DNA from: Aegilops tauschii subsp. strangulata
Lineage: Eukaryota > Streptophyta > Magnoliopsida > Poales > Poaceae
DNA: 64,000 nucleotides
Direction: 5' to 3'
NCBI RefSeq assembly: GCF_002575655.3
Contig: NC_053035.3
Location: 94,947,322 to 95,011,321, forward strand
The notes under the pieces were generated by a model that was not told where the DNA came from, searched no databases, and was given only the letters and a program-made list of their open reading frames with translations. Both the position numbers and the translations under genes were made by a program. This document shows positions 32,618-44,200 of the stretch, piece by piece (positions within the stretch are counted from its first letter, which is position 1; every line of letters begins with the position of its first letter).

Positions 32618-35600
32618 TTACGACGCTTGCTGGTTTGAAGTTTCCAGCTCGTCCCTTTCTTCTCCTCCGGATGTTCCCAGGGCCTGGAAAGTCGACGACT
32701 TCCAGTCGATGCCGCTCAGAGCTTCGAATTGGGCTTCTTCGTCAATTAACCCGGCCGGGTCAATCTCCGGGGCGAAGGTGTGCTGACGAGCCGGTGGAAT
32801 TAAACTCAGGGCTTCATAGCGAGGGGTCGGGATCCTCCGATTCTCCGCATTGTAACCCGGCTGGTACTTGGTCAGATCTGTGTCGTTCCCGATAAGGGTG
32901 GCCACCGGGCGCACGACCTTCACGCAGGCGGCAAAGTCCTTCTGATCAAAGGCGGTGCCGTCTTCCTTCAGACTTGGGTAGCCGAGGGCGATGTCCGCCG
33001 GGTCTAACTCTGGCAAGAACGCCTTGGCCCGGCTCAGCGCAGCGATTGCTCCGGCTCTCGCAGAGGCCCGTCGCAGCTCTTGGATCCGCTGAGGCAGAAC
33101 GGCGAGACGGCGAAGGACTTCCGCCAGGTGAGTCGGCACCTCGTTGGAGAGGGCCACCACAGCCAAGGCACGTTGTGACCCAGTGTAGAGCTGCTCCACC
33201 AGAGTATATACGGCCTTCAGCTTGGTCACCACACTCTGATTCAGATTGGCACTTCTGGGACCTGTTTAACAGAGTCAGATAAGCCACCGACAAGGATGAA
33301 TTATGAGATATAAAATTCTAAACTTGATGAAAGCCGGTGAGACGACTTACCGAAGATCGCGGCCACCATCTGGGACACTTGGCGCTTTAGGCCGGAGAGC
33401 TCTGCGGTTTTCTCGGAGAGAGCCTTCTCCGCCTGTGCGGCCCGGTTCACCAATGCGGTCTTTTCTTCGGCCCACGCCTTCCGCTCAGCGTCAAACTCTG
33501 TCTTCAGTTTCTCTTGCGCGGCGATGCTGGATACAAACTTGGCGTTTGCCTTCCGGGTCTCCGTCTCTTGCATCTTCAGCCGGTTCTTGAGGTCAGCAAG
33601 GTCAGCCTCTAGCTTCTTGCCAGCAGCCTGCATAAATTTCCGGGTTATGGCATGAACAGTTACTGTATAAATTTCAAGTCCCAAGCGTTTTCCAAGCAAA
33701 GACACTTGGCACTTGGGGGCTAATGCATATTGAACGTTTCTATCTACAAATGGCCGGTTCAATTGGGTAAGCCAGAACCTAAGTCTACAACATACTCAAT
33801 CATAAGTTGTCGACTTGGGGGCTAGCATGGTACAGGTAACTAAGCAGTAAATAAGAGGACAAAAGGATGTTACCTCGGATTTTTGCTGGATCTGGGTCAC
33901 CATAGCAATCTCTGCGTCCCGGCTCTTGTGCACTTGGCTGACGAAGCCGGAGACGATCTCTCCAATGTTCAAGTTGGAGTAGTCGGTGAGGTCCAGGTTA
34001 ACCCGGCGCGACTCTAGCAGCTCCCCTTTGGCGGAGCACTTGGCCAGCACGGTAGGTCTCCCCGGCTCAACGAACTCCGTCCGGGTGATTACCACGTCCG
34101 GGTCGTCTGCTGGTGGAGCCGAGCTGGAGGCCTCCGGGTTAACAGAGGCTTCTGTAGTTGCCTTGGTAGTTGGGGCAGCGGCCTCCAGTGCAGAGGCGGC
34201 TGGCGGCTCTTGAGCGGCTGCCTCTGGCTCAGGCAAGTCCGGCTCATCAACCGGCTTGGACTTCTTCGCCCTCTTGGTGATCTTGGCCTGGGCACTGAAA
34301 GGACAAAAAGATTAAACGCAATAGGGTAAGTGAAGGCAAAAGTACAACATGAGATGGTTATCATTACCCGGGCACGGTCTTGAAAGCCGGCAGACTTGAC
34401 TGCATAGAGTCGCCGGAAGAGGGGGAGGTCTCCTGATAATTTGAGTCAGAAGAATTGAGTGGCTGACGTACAACACCCGCCAACGGATGAAAAGGGTACA
34501 AGTGGGAAATAACCTCAGTTTGGCGCTTCCTTGATGCGTCAGGTAACCCGGAGGAGAGGTCGGTGTCCTTGTTGGTCCGGGTGTGACGCCGGCTCTCATG
34601 AACCTGTCGCTTCAAAATAAATTGAGGATCTTGATAAGCTAAAGGATGAGAAAAGCTTACTTTCCGGGTTACCCTTCGGACTTTCAGCCTTGGCAAGGGC
34701 TCCGAGTCGGAGGAAAGTGACATTACCTCTTCAACCACCGGGTTACTGGCTCCGGTGTCATCCTGGTGATGAACAAGTGTTGGTAAGGCGGATAAGAGAT
34801 AAACAATAACCGCAACAAAGAGCTTATAGGTTCAGGGGTTACCTCTGACTCGGAGCTGTCGCTTAATTGCATCAGCTCCGAAGCAGTTGACCTGCTCCCC
34901 TTCTTGCGGGGAGCGGTTTTCTTGGCGGCTTTCTTCGCTTTTCTGGCCTTCTTGGCCGCTTCATGGTCATATTTGACCCGCCAGAACTTGTCATCAGCCT
35001 GAAAAATACAATGATGATTTCTTACAACGATTCAGATGAAAGTTATAAACAGAAGAAGACAAGATGTTCAGATTGGCGGCTTACCGCTAGGGCTCGGTTG
35101 GTCTTGCAGAAGGGGGCTAACCCGGTCCTTCCGCAGTCTGCCAGGCTCTCGTTTAAAAGAGCCTTGGTCATCTCCTCTGCAACATCTTCAGGAAGATCGT
35201 TGCGGCTGTGTCTCTGAGGGTCATCTTTTCGGCCCGTGTACTCACACATTAAGCCGGGGCGGCGGCTCAATGGGATCACCCGCCACGAGATCCAGACCCG
35301 AACTAGATCGATTCCATTCAGACCATTGCCCAGGAGAGCCTTGATCTTGTTGATAGTGGGGAGCAGAGGTTGGCGCTCCGCTTGACTCAGCTTGTCTGAC
35401 AGTGGGTGAGTCGGCTCCAGGCGTGAGGGGCGAAAGCCGGGCAACGGACTTTCATCAGCCGGTGACGTGTCTTGGCAATAGAACCAAGTCATGTTCCAGT
35501 CCTTTGGGTGACTCGACGGCTCGGCATAAGGGAAAAGACAGTCTCTCCGTCTCTGAATGGAGATGCCGCCTAGCTCTAGACTTGGCCCATTGGCGCATTC

Positions 35601-35987
35601 ATTCTGACGGTTCAAGTAAAACAGCTCTCTGAAGAGCAGCAGACTAGGTTCTTCTCCAAGGTAAACCTCGCAGAACACTTGGAAGTTGCAGATATTGGAC
35701 ACTGAGTTGGGTCCTATGTCCTGGGGCCGCAGATCGAAGAAATTCAGAACGTCCCTGAAAAACTTTGAACCGGGCGGTGCGAAGCCCCGGCTCATGTGAT
35801 CCGCAAAAATCACTACCTCCCTGTCCTTTGGCTGTGGTCTCTCTTCTGACGGGTCGGGGGCACGGTAGGACATGACGTCCTTCTTGGGCAGGTATCCAGA
35901 CTTAACAAAATCTGTTAGTGTCTCACTGGTGACATTGGACCTCATCCAGTTGCAAGTGATGGAGGCTTTGGGAGCTTTGGGAGGCAT
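32618..35987 (-). CDS. antisense six-exon gene of element D (Transposase_28-like/coiled-coil protein), apparently intact
   Basis: Predicted minus-strand exons are 35987-35085, 34998-34843, 34762-34368, 34294-33874, 33627-33351 and 33261-32618. All introns are GT-AG and phases fit (0,0,2,0,1). The total of 2796 nt is exactly 932 codons including the stop, with no internal stop seen. Exon 1 (301 aa) holds an N-terminal domain with FFRDVLNFFDLRP and CEVYLGEEPSLLLF, matching the antisense protein of A; I relate it to 'putative gypsy type transposon' (Transposase_28) proteins from memory. Exon 2 is Lys-rich (KKARKAKKAAKK), a likely nuclear signal. Exon 4 is Pro/Ala-rich, exon 5 is a coiled coil of ~90 aa, and exon 6 is a conserved C-terminal region. 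It is convergent with pol. Function is unknown, and expression is not shown. Confidence 0.82.
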
Positions 35988-36800
35988 GGTGAAAGTCGGC
36001 AGTCTATGACAAAAAGGAAAACGTCCGGATTAATTATGAGCCGGAAGAACTCTACAGTTCAATGTCAAGGTGGCGGCTTATGAAGGGGACTAATGGTATA
36101 CATTTAAGTGCATCGGGCTATTTAAGCCGCCGAGGGATTGAGAGTAATTTGATTGTCTACAGGCCTTATCACAGCTAAGCCGGAAATTTTATGGCGCATG
36201 GTTTTCTTTAAGCCGGAAGGTTATACGGCGCGTGGTTTCTTTAAATCGGAGCTGTAAACCGCTGAGATTCAATGATTGCAGTTTTTTACTAAAGTGTGGT
36301 AAAACAGGTTTCACACATCGCAGTAAAAATTTTGGATCAAAATGGTCGGGTAAAAGAAAGGTTTCTAGACCTAAAAACAGACGCAGGGGAGTTCTTGAGC
36401 TCGAACGAGGCCTTTATGCAGTGAAAAGAAACCTACTGGCATTTGAAATGAGTACTAAACAACCGCCGCACTAGTTTTATACAAGGCTAAGATCAAACAG
36501 GGGCAGTAACTATGAGAACTACCGGAGCTTGTGGGCGACGGCGACGAACACGGACGAACACGGATGAACCCTACTGCAGATCTGTTCTATGGGGTAGTGA
36601 GGACTTACCGGTGCTGAAGAGGTGCGGGGGTCGCCGCCGTTTGTCTGGACCGAGTCAGGGTGATGCAGCGGCCAAGGTTGACGAAGACCGGGGGCGCGGC
36701 GGCGGCGGTGGAGTTCGAGCTCGAGCAGAGGAACAGTGGCGCGAGGAGGAAGAAGAGTGGCTGAAGGCCCGTCGGGCCGGCCTATTTATAAGGCGAGCTC
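35988..36800 (-). other. 5'UTR with intron of the antisense gene in D
   Basis: On the minus strand the leader has a donor CCG|GTAAGT (intron from 36608) and an acceptor TCATAG ending at 36004, 17 bases before the ATG at 35987. Upstream of the donor the sequence is C/G-rich like a plant 5'UTR. No other CDS is supported. Confidence 0.6.
36783..36790 (-). promoter_or_regulatory. TATA box of the antisense gene in D
   Basis: TATAAATA on the minus strand lies about 180 bp upstream of the 5'UTR donor site, outside the LTR. It implies an internal promoter independent of the LTR. Confidence 0.65.
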
Positions 36801-37059
36801 ATAAGTGAGCGCGAGAATCAAGGAGACCACGGCGTGGTTATCTCCCCACGAAACGCCGCGATTTTCGGGATGACAGTAAAGAAAAAGATCCGTTGCGGAT
36901 CTGGCGGAGTAAAAAACGGGCTTAATGGAAGATGACGTCATGGCGGATTACCCGGAGTCCAGAGGATGATGTCATGCCGGGTTATGGCCTTCACACAATT
37001 GTAAGCCGGAGGTTTTTCTGTCCAAGGAATGGAAGATTGACATGAGCCGGCTCAAATCA
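36801..37059. other. upstream region of the antisense gene in D
   Basis: No CDS is seen. It contains GATGACGTCATGG near 36931 (a palindromic TGACGTCA core, the type bound by bZIP factors) and GATGATGTCATGCCGG near 36965, a related copy. They lie upstream of the TATA box at 36783-36790 on the minus strand, so promoter elements are plausible. Confidence 0.45.
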
Positions 37060-37072
37060 ATCTGGGGCCTAA
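37060..37072 (+). other. polypurine-tract position of element D
   Basis: TCTGGGGCCTAA directly precedes the 3' LTR. It is a poor match to a purine tract but sits in the right place. Confidence 0.4.
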
Positions 37073-37592
37073 TGTTGAGGATATAGACCTTAGAGTCACC
37101 CGCCAGGAGGGGCCGGGTTACTCATATGGTCATTGCCAGAAGCCCGGCGCCAAGCCTGAAGACGGTGGGCCAAAGATGGGCTTAAGACCCGGATATGGCT
37201 TAAGGCCCGTAGTTGCAATCATTATTATGGTAGAACTTGTAGTGTAAGGCAAGAATAGTTGAGAGTCCGAGCCGGACACTCTTATGAGCCGGCCGGGACT
37301 CTGAGAGCTGCAGAGCGTCAGCCTCCCTATATAAAGGGACGACCCGGCAGCGGTCTAAGGCAAAGAACAATCTCATCGAGAGCCGGGCATAGCAGTTTAG
37401 CTCCCTGGTGATCGTAACCCTAATCAATACCACCTCAAACTGGACGTAGGCTTTTACCTTCACCGTAAGGGGCCGAACCAGTATAAACCCTCGTGTTCCT
37501 TGTCCCGCATTAACCCCTTCAAGCTTCCTAGCTGCGATGGCTCCGCGACTAAGTCCTAGCTCGAGGACATCTGCCGTGACAATTCCACGACA
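37073..37592 (+). repeat. element D 3' LTR
   Basis: 520 bp, collinear with 26889-27408 and followed by the TSD. Confidence 0.95.
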
Positions 37593-37597
37593 GAAAC
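37593..37597. repeat. right TSD of element D (GAAAC)
   Basis: Exact match to 26884-26888. Confidence 0.92.
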
Positions 37598-37705
37598 CGT
37601 CAGGGATGCTCTCTCCTGGCACACACGCTTGGCAAAATGAGGTCGTGTGCGGCGGATGAGCGATCAAATATGATTATACAGGCCCAGTCGGTTCTGGTCG
37701 TAAGT

Positions 37706-37801
37706 ACATCCCACACAGTCAGTCCCAAACAAACTTTTCCGTTTGTTATGCACATTCCACACAATCAATCCAGGGAATACGTTTTCGTTCTTATGTACAT
37801 C
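37706..37801 (+). repeat. 45-bp minisatellite, left part (host of element E)
   Basis: Units start ACATCCCACACAGTCA at 37706 and ACATTCCACACAATCA at 37752. A third begins at 37797 and is interrupted by element E. The array resumes at 63519. Confidence 0.75.
37797..37801. repeat. left TSD of element E (ACATC)
   Basis: ACATC precedes TGTAACACCCC and recurs at 63519-63523. Confidence 0.92.
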
Positions 37802-38336
37802 TGTAACACCCCGGATGTAACTTTCCATATTTGTAACTCCAACTCTTGCCATTTTCAGCTATGTGTTATGATATTCCCTCCGTGGTCGGGTTTTTGTCTT
37901 TTGTTTTGCATTTTGTTCATGTCATGCATCTCATATCATGTCATCAAGTGCATTGCATTTGCATACGTGTTCGTCTCATGCATCCGAGCATTTTCCCCGT
38001 TGTCCGTTTTGCAATCCGGCACTCCCACCTCCTCCGGCGCACCCCTCTTGTTTTGTTTCGTGAGCGGGTGTTAAACGTTCTCGGAATGGACTGAGGCTTG
38101 TCAAGTGGCCTTGGTATACCACCGGTAGACCACCGGTCAAGATTCATTCCATTTGGAGGTCGTTTGATACTCCAACGGTTAACCGGGCAACCGCAAAGTC
38201 CGTTTGTGTGTTGCAGCAAAACCCCTCTCTAACCAGCACAAAACCCAGCAAACTCACCTCCATGCTCTCGGTCGTTCGATCACGATCGTGTGGGCGAAAA
38301 CCGTGCTCCATTTGGACTCTCCTAGCTCCCTCTAGT

Positions 38337-38344
38337 TATAAATA
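38337..38344 (+). promoter_or_regulatory. TATA box of element E 5' LTR
   Basis: TATAAATA; the counterpart in the 3' LTR is at 59849-59856. A GC-rich leader follows in both. Confidence 0.7.
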
Positions 38345-40278
38345 TGTGAGACTCCCCGAAATTTTCGGATCCCCGAAACCCTACCCTCTCCCTCCGCGCA
38401 CCGGACGTGTCCGCCCGACGCCGGACGAAAGCCGCCGCCGCCCCCGTCCAGTCCCTTGGCGACACGTGGCAGCCCGCCGCCGCCCGTACGCCGCGGCCCA
38501 GGGAGCCCGCATCCGGCCCCCGAGCCCACGGCGCCCCGCCCGCGCGCCTCCGCCGTCCTCCTCCAGCGCCTCCGACGCCGCCTCGCCGGCGCCACACCGC
38601 CGCCACGCCTCGCGCCTCGCCCCGCGCGCGGTCGCCTCCCTCCCCGTCCGGCGCCTCCTCCCCGACCCCGACGCCCTCTCCCTCCGGCCGCCGTCCTCTC
38701 CTCCGCCCTCGCACTCCGGCGAGCCGAGCTCGAGCCAGATCCGATCGGGACTGCCCTAGGGTTCACTTTTCTCCCTCTCGATTTTTCTCTTAAGTCCTAA
38801 TATTTGTACAATATGTGCACCTGTTCATCGCAGCATAACTCTCTGCATATAGCTCTGTTTCGTGCGTGTAATATATCAAAATGTTCGCCTCGTGATGCTC
38901 TTCATTTTGTTCCATTGCACCATGTTCATTTGAGTCCATCTTGATGCGCAAATCTCTGGTGCAAGAGTGCTAGTTGTTGTTAACTGCTGTTACTTATCAG
39001 AACTTAGGGTCTTGTTATTTTTGTTGCATTTAATCTGTGCATCTTATGGGCATGAGCTCTACATGTGTTTTGATGTATGCCATGCCATATTTACAGAGGT
39101 GTGTGCCGTGTATTTTTGTGATCTCTGTGGTGACTAGCACAATCATGCAGACTAGGCTCCGTAATGTTTCTGATTTCAGGGACAGTAATTTGTCGAAGTC
39201 TGTGACTGCTGTTATTTTGTTGCCATGTATCCATGTGTCTACAGAGAGAGCCATGCTTATTTTGGTGATGTTCAGTAAGGATGTTTTGTAGATATTGTTG
39301 TAATTGATCCATTCATGCCTTTATTTGCAATTATGGAGTTCCCTGGCATGACTCAATCTTGCTCTACTTTTGCTATAAAATATTTCTGGCAGATTGTTAA
39401 CATGATATTCAATTTTGCCAAGCTTGTTGTAGTTCATCCATACATGCTATGCATTTGTTCTTGCCATGGATAGCTTCATAAACATGCTATATTGCTGTAG
39501 GTATGCTTGTTTTGTAATGAATTGCTTTGTGATGAGTGTATCAAGCTCACAAAGATGCCCTCATAATGTCTGTTTCTGCCATGCTCTGTTTTCTGCTAAG
39601 TCTGAAACCTCTTAACGAAACTTGCTATGTTTACATGGTTGCCATCATATCTTATGGTCCTTTTGGCTTATGGTCAGTAAGGGACTTTTGTCATATGAAT
39701 TTAGTAAAATACTCCCATGCCTTGTTTTGCCATGTTAAGTTTCTATAGCATGTTGATTTCGTGCTCTGAACATTGCTACCTGATGCTATTTCAGGCATGT
39801 CCAGTAATTTTCACAAAGTCTGTGAACCTGTTATCTTTTGCACTTTTGTCATGCTTGTTTGAACCTGCTGTGTTGTGATCTAGTCGTAGCTCAATGTTCA
39901 TCTTTTGTCAAGCATCTCCTCTGGATTACTGCCATATGCTTTGTTGCTATGTTGGGGTGCTGTAGCATTGCTACTTGTTGCATTTTAAGTGCTATCATGC
40001 TGTTAATCGCAGATTCGTGTCATTCTTGTTTTGCTTGCCATTTGCAAACCGTGCATCCGTTTCCGGTGATCTTTATATCGATTTCAACCGAAATCATCTC
40101 ATCTTTCCAGTGGCATGCTTGGTTTGCCAAGTTACTGCCTTGTTCATCATTTTTCTTCCGGAGCACGCATATGCATCGCATATCATATCTTGCATATCAT
40201 TCATGTATTGCATCATGTTGCTTGTGCATTTCCCGTGATTGATTGTGGTTCCGTTGCTTGTGTTCTTGTTTTGGGTAG

Positions 40279-40362
40279 AGTCGGGAGACGAGTTCGTGAA
40301 CGAGGAACCTGTTGAGTACGCTTACGAGGATCAAGCTTTCGACAACTCTGAGAACCTTGCAG
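40279..40362 (+). other. exon-like block a in element E 5' LTR
   Basis: It is preceded by GGGTAG and followed by the non-canonical donor GCAAG after CAG. The open frame is strongly acidic (GDEFVNEEPVEYAYEDQAF) and ends in phase 1, matching the start phase of blocks b1 and b2. The 3' LTR copy at 61814-61897 is identical by eye. Confidence 0.45.
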
Positions 40363-40564
40363 GCAAGATGACCATACCCTCGAAATCACTTCTATCTTTG
40401 CTTTGCTAGTTGTTCGCTCTATTGCCATGCTGCGCTACCTACCACTTGCTATATCATGCCTCCCATATTGCCGTGTCAGCCTCTAACCATCCTTTCCTAG
40501 CAAACCGTTGTTTGGCTAAGTTACCGCTTTTGCTCAGCCGTTCTTATAGCGTTGCTAGTTGCAG

Positions 40565-40635
40565 GTGAAGTTGAAGTTTGTTCCATGTTGGAACATGGAT
40601 ATGTTGGGATATCACAATATCTCTTATTTAATTAA
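40565..40635 (+). other. exon-like block b1 in element E 5' LTR
   Basis: It is preceded by TTGCAG. It continues the phase of block a (GEVEVCSMLEHGYVG) to a TAA at 40633. The counterpart in the 3' LTR is 62100-62170. It could be an alternative last exon or chance. Confidence 0.3.
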
Positions 40636-41264
40636 TGCATCTATATATTCTGGCAAAGGGTGGAAGGCTCGGCCTTATGCCTGGTGTTTTGTTCCACTCT
40701 TGCCGCCCTAGTTTCCGTCATACCGGTATTATGTTCCTTGAGTTTGCGTTCCTTACGCGGTTGGGTGATTTATGGGACCCCCTTGGCAGTTCGCCTTGAA
40801 TAAAACTCCTCCAGCAAGGCCCAGCCTTGGTTTTACCATTTGCCACCTAAGCCTTTTCCCCCGGGTTTTCGCGAGCCCGAAGGTCATCTTAATTTAAACC
40901 CCGGGCCAGTGTTCCTCTGAGTGCTGGTCCAACCTAGAGCACCGTGCGGGACCGTCCCTTGGCAACTTGGGTTATGTTGGTACCTGTACGCTTCGCTTAT
41001 CCGGTGTGCCCTGAGAACGAGATATTTGCAGCTCCTATCGGGATTTGTCGGCACATTCGGGCGGCTTTGCTGGTCTTGTTTTACCATTGCCAAAAACCGG
41101 GATTCCGAGACTGATCGGATCTTCTCGGGAGAAGGTTTATCCTTCGTTGACCGTGAGAGCTTATGATGGGCTAAGTTGGGACACCCCTGCAGGGTATTAT
41201 CTTTCGAAAGCCGTGCCCGCGGTTATGAGGCAGATGGGAATTTGTTAATGTCCGGTTGTAGAGA

Positions 41265-41269
41265 ACTTG
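41265..41269. repeat. left TSD of element F (ACTTG)
   Basis: ACTTG recurs at 53194-53198. The uninterrupted 3' LTR has a single ACTTG at the same site (about 62813-62817), confirming the insertion. Confidence 0.95.
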
Positions 41270-44200
41270 TGTGACGCCCCCGATTTGACCGTACACTAAT
41301 CATGCACGCAAATGTGTACGATCAGGATCAGGGACTCACGGGAAGATATCACAACACAACTCTACAACATAAATAAGTCATACAAGCATCATAATACAAG
41401 CCAGGGGCCTCGAGGGCTCGAATACAAGTGCTCGATCATAGACGAGTTACCGGAAGCAACAATATCTGAGTACAGACATAAGTTAAACAAGTTTGCCTTA
41501 AGAAGGCTAGCACAAAAGTAGCAACGATCGAAAAGGCAAGGCCTCCTGCCTGGGACCTCCTAACTACTCCTCGAAGCCGAACTCCATGTAGAATCATCCT
41601 CGGGATCTCTAGCTCCTGGACTCCAGCATCTGGTTGCGACAACCAGGTATAGAAAGGGGAAAAGAGGGAGAAAAGCAACCGTGAGTACTCATCCAAAGTA
41701 CTCGCAAGCAAGGAGCTACACTACATATGCATGGGTATATGTGTAAAGGGGCATATCGGTGGACTGAACTGCAGAATGCCAGAATAAGAGGGGGGATAGC
41801 TAATCCTGTCGAAGACTACGCTTCTGGCCACCTCCATCTTGCAGCATGTAGGAGAGAGTAGATGGTAAGTTCACCAAGTAGCATCGCATAGCATAATCCT
41901 ACCCGGCGATCCCCTCCTCGTCGCCCTGTTAGAGAGCGATCACCGGGTTATATCTGGCACTTGGAAGGGTGTGTTTTATTAAGTATCCGGTTCTAGTTGT
42001 CATAAGGTCAAGGTACAACTCCGGGTCGTCCTTTTACCGAGGGACACGGCTATTCGAATAGATAAACTTCCCTGCAGGGGTGCACCACATAACCCAACAC
42101 GCTCGATCCCATTTGGCCGGACACACTTTTCTGGGTCATGCCCGGCCTCGTAAGATCAACACGTCGCAGCCCCACCTAGGCTCAACAGAGAGGTCAGCAC
42201 GCCGGTCTAAATCCTATGCGCGCAGGGGTCTGGGCCCATCGCCCATTGCACACCTGCATGTTCCGAGGGCGGCCGGAAGCAGACCTAGCCTAGCAGGCGT
42301 TCCAGTCCAATCCGGCGCGCGCCGCTCTGTCGCTGATGTCAAGAAGAGCTTCGGCTGATACCACGACGTCGAGTGCCCATAACTGTTCCCGCGTAGCTGG
42401 TTAGTGCGTATAGACCAAATGGCCAGACTCAGATCAAATACCAAGAACTCGTTAAGCGTGTTATTTTGAAGTAACCACGGACGCCGTCCAGGGCCAGGCC
42501 CACCTCTCGCCTAGGTGGTCTCAACCTGCCCTGTCGCTCCGCCACAAAGATCCACTTGCGGGTACTCCTACGAGCCGACCCGACTTTAGTCACCAAAGGT
42601 GTCATGTATACAGTATATAAGTATATACCCGTGATCACCACCCAAGTGATCACGGCCCGATAGTATAGCACAGCAGACGGACAAGAATGTAGGGCCACTG
42701 ATGGAAAACTAGCATCCTATACTAAGCATGTAGGATTGCAGGTAAAGGTAACAACAGTAGAAGCAAGGACAGGCTATGCATCAGGATAGGATTAACGAAA
42801 AGCAGTAACATGCTACACTACTCTAATGCAAGTAGTATAGAGAAGAATAGGCGAGATCTGGTGATCAAGGGGGGGCTTGCCTGGTTGCTCTGGCAAGTAG
42901 GAGGGGTCGTCAACTCCGTAGTCGAACTGGGCAGCAGCAGCGTCGGTCTCGTAGTCTACCGGAGAGAAGAGGGGGAAGAAACAGTAAATACAATGCAAAC
43001 ATAAGCATGTCGATGCGTGACATGACAATGAGCGGTGCTAGGTGTGCCCTAACGCGGCAGAAGGTGGTACCGGCGAAGGGGGGACATCCGGGAAAGTATT
43101 CCCGATGTTTCTCATTTTCGGACAGATGAAACGGAGGGGGAAAGTTGCGAGTTCGATATGTTAGGCATGTGTGGCGGACGAACGGGCTGCGTATCCGGAT
43201 TCGTCTCGTCGTTCTGAGCAATTTTCATGTAGAACACATTTTCATCCGAGTTACGGATTAATTTATATGATTTTCTAAAGTTTTAAATTTTTCTGAATTT
43301 CCTGGATTTATTATTAATTTGAAATTAAAAACAGAATTTGCTAAGCATACCCAAAAGTAAACCCACCGAGAGGCTGACTGGTGGGTCCAGAGGGCCGAGT
43401 TGACCAAGTCAACAGCCCAGTCAACAGTCAACTGGTTTGACTGTTGACTAGTCCAATATGGCAGGTGGGGCCCAGTTGTCATACTCTCTAGTTTTCTAAT
43501 AGTGTTTAGTTAATTCCTAATTTAGGGGTTATTAGAGGGTGACCCACATGTCAGAGATTCATTAAGTTAAAAAGGGGGGATTAGTGGCCTAATTAGTGGG
43601 TTAAAGCCCTGAGCCCACTAGCCAAGGCAAAAACCAGTGGTGGCCTCGGCTGGGCACGCCCGCACCAGGGAGGCCACGGCCAGGGCTGCGTGGTGGCGCA
43701 TGGAGCGGCCGGCGAGGAGGGGCAGTTGGGGCGCGGCTGCGGTGGTGGCCGGAGCGAGCAGCAGCAGGGGAGCGGGGGTGCGGCGTCACGGGGGGTGGGC
43801 GGCGGAGGCGGCCGGCAGCGGCGGGGCAGACAGGTGAGGCGCGGCGGGTGCAGCGGGAGAGTGGGGGGCGGCGACAGGGGCGGAGGAATGCCAGGAGTGG
43901 GGAGGGGGGGCTAGGATGGCAGCAGCAGGTGCAGCAGCAAGGCAACGGAGGCGGGGCGAGCACGGCGCAGGAGCGGGGAAAGGCAGCACGGCGCGTGGCC
44001 AGGGGAGTGTGGGTAGCGGTGGCTACAGGCACGGGCGCGCGCGCTGGTGAAGGGCGCAGCCGAGTGCAGCAGCGGGATGCCGGGGCGTGACCTGGGGCGG
44101 GCGTGTGCATGAGGGAGGAAGGCAGAGGCAACGTGAGTGGAGCGCCGGCCATGGCAACTTCTAGCACGAGACGGCAACGACGAGCACGACGGCTAGAGGA

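Larger units (their letters stand above)
26889..37592 (+). mobile_element. element D: Tat-lineage gypsy element lacking RNase H and integrase
   Basis: This 10.7-kb element has 520-bp LTRs (TGTTGAGG...CCACGACA), TSD GAAAC and PBS TTGGCGCCCACCGTGG. The plus strand has gag, protease and RT in one frame with two TAG stops; the frame stops just after the RT. Neither RNase H, the aRH, nor integrase can be found. The minus strand carries a six-exon antisense gene that is open throughout. The two LTRs differ at 8 of 520 positions by eye, so the insertion is fairly recent. Confidence 0.95.

Noticed and set aside
38407..38793. Overlapping 110-180 aa open frames on both strands in the GC-rich part of E's LTR (also 59844-60387)
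   Set aside because: The frames are open because GC content is very high, residues are Pro/Arg/Ala/Ser-rich without motif, and indels between the two LTRs change the protein. Treated as 5' leader.
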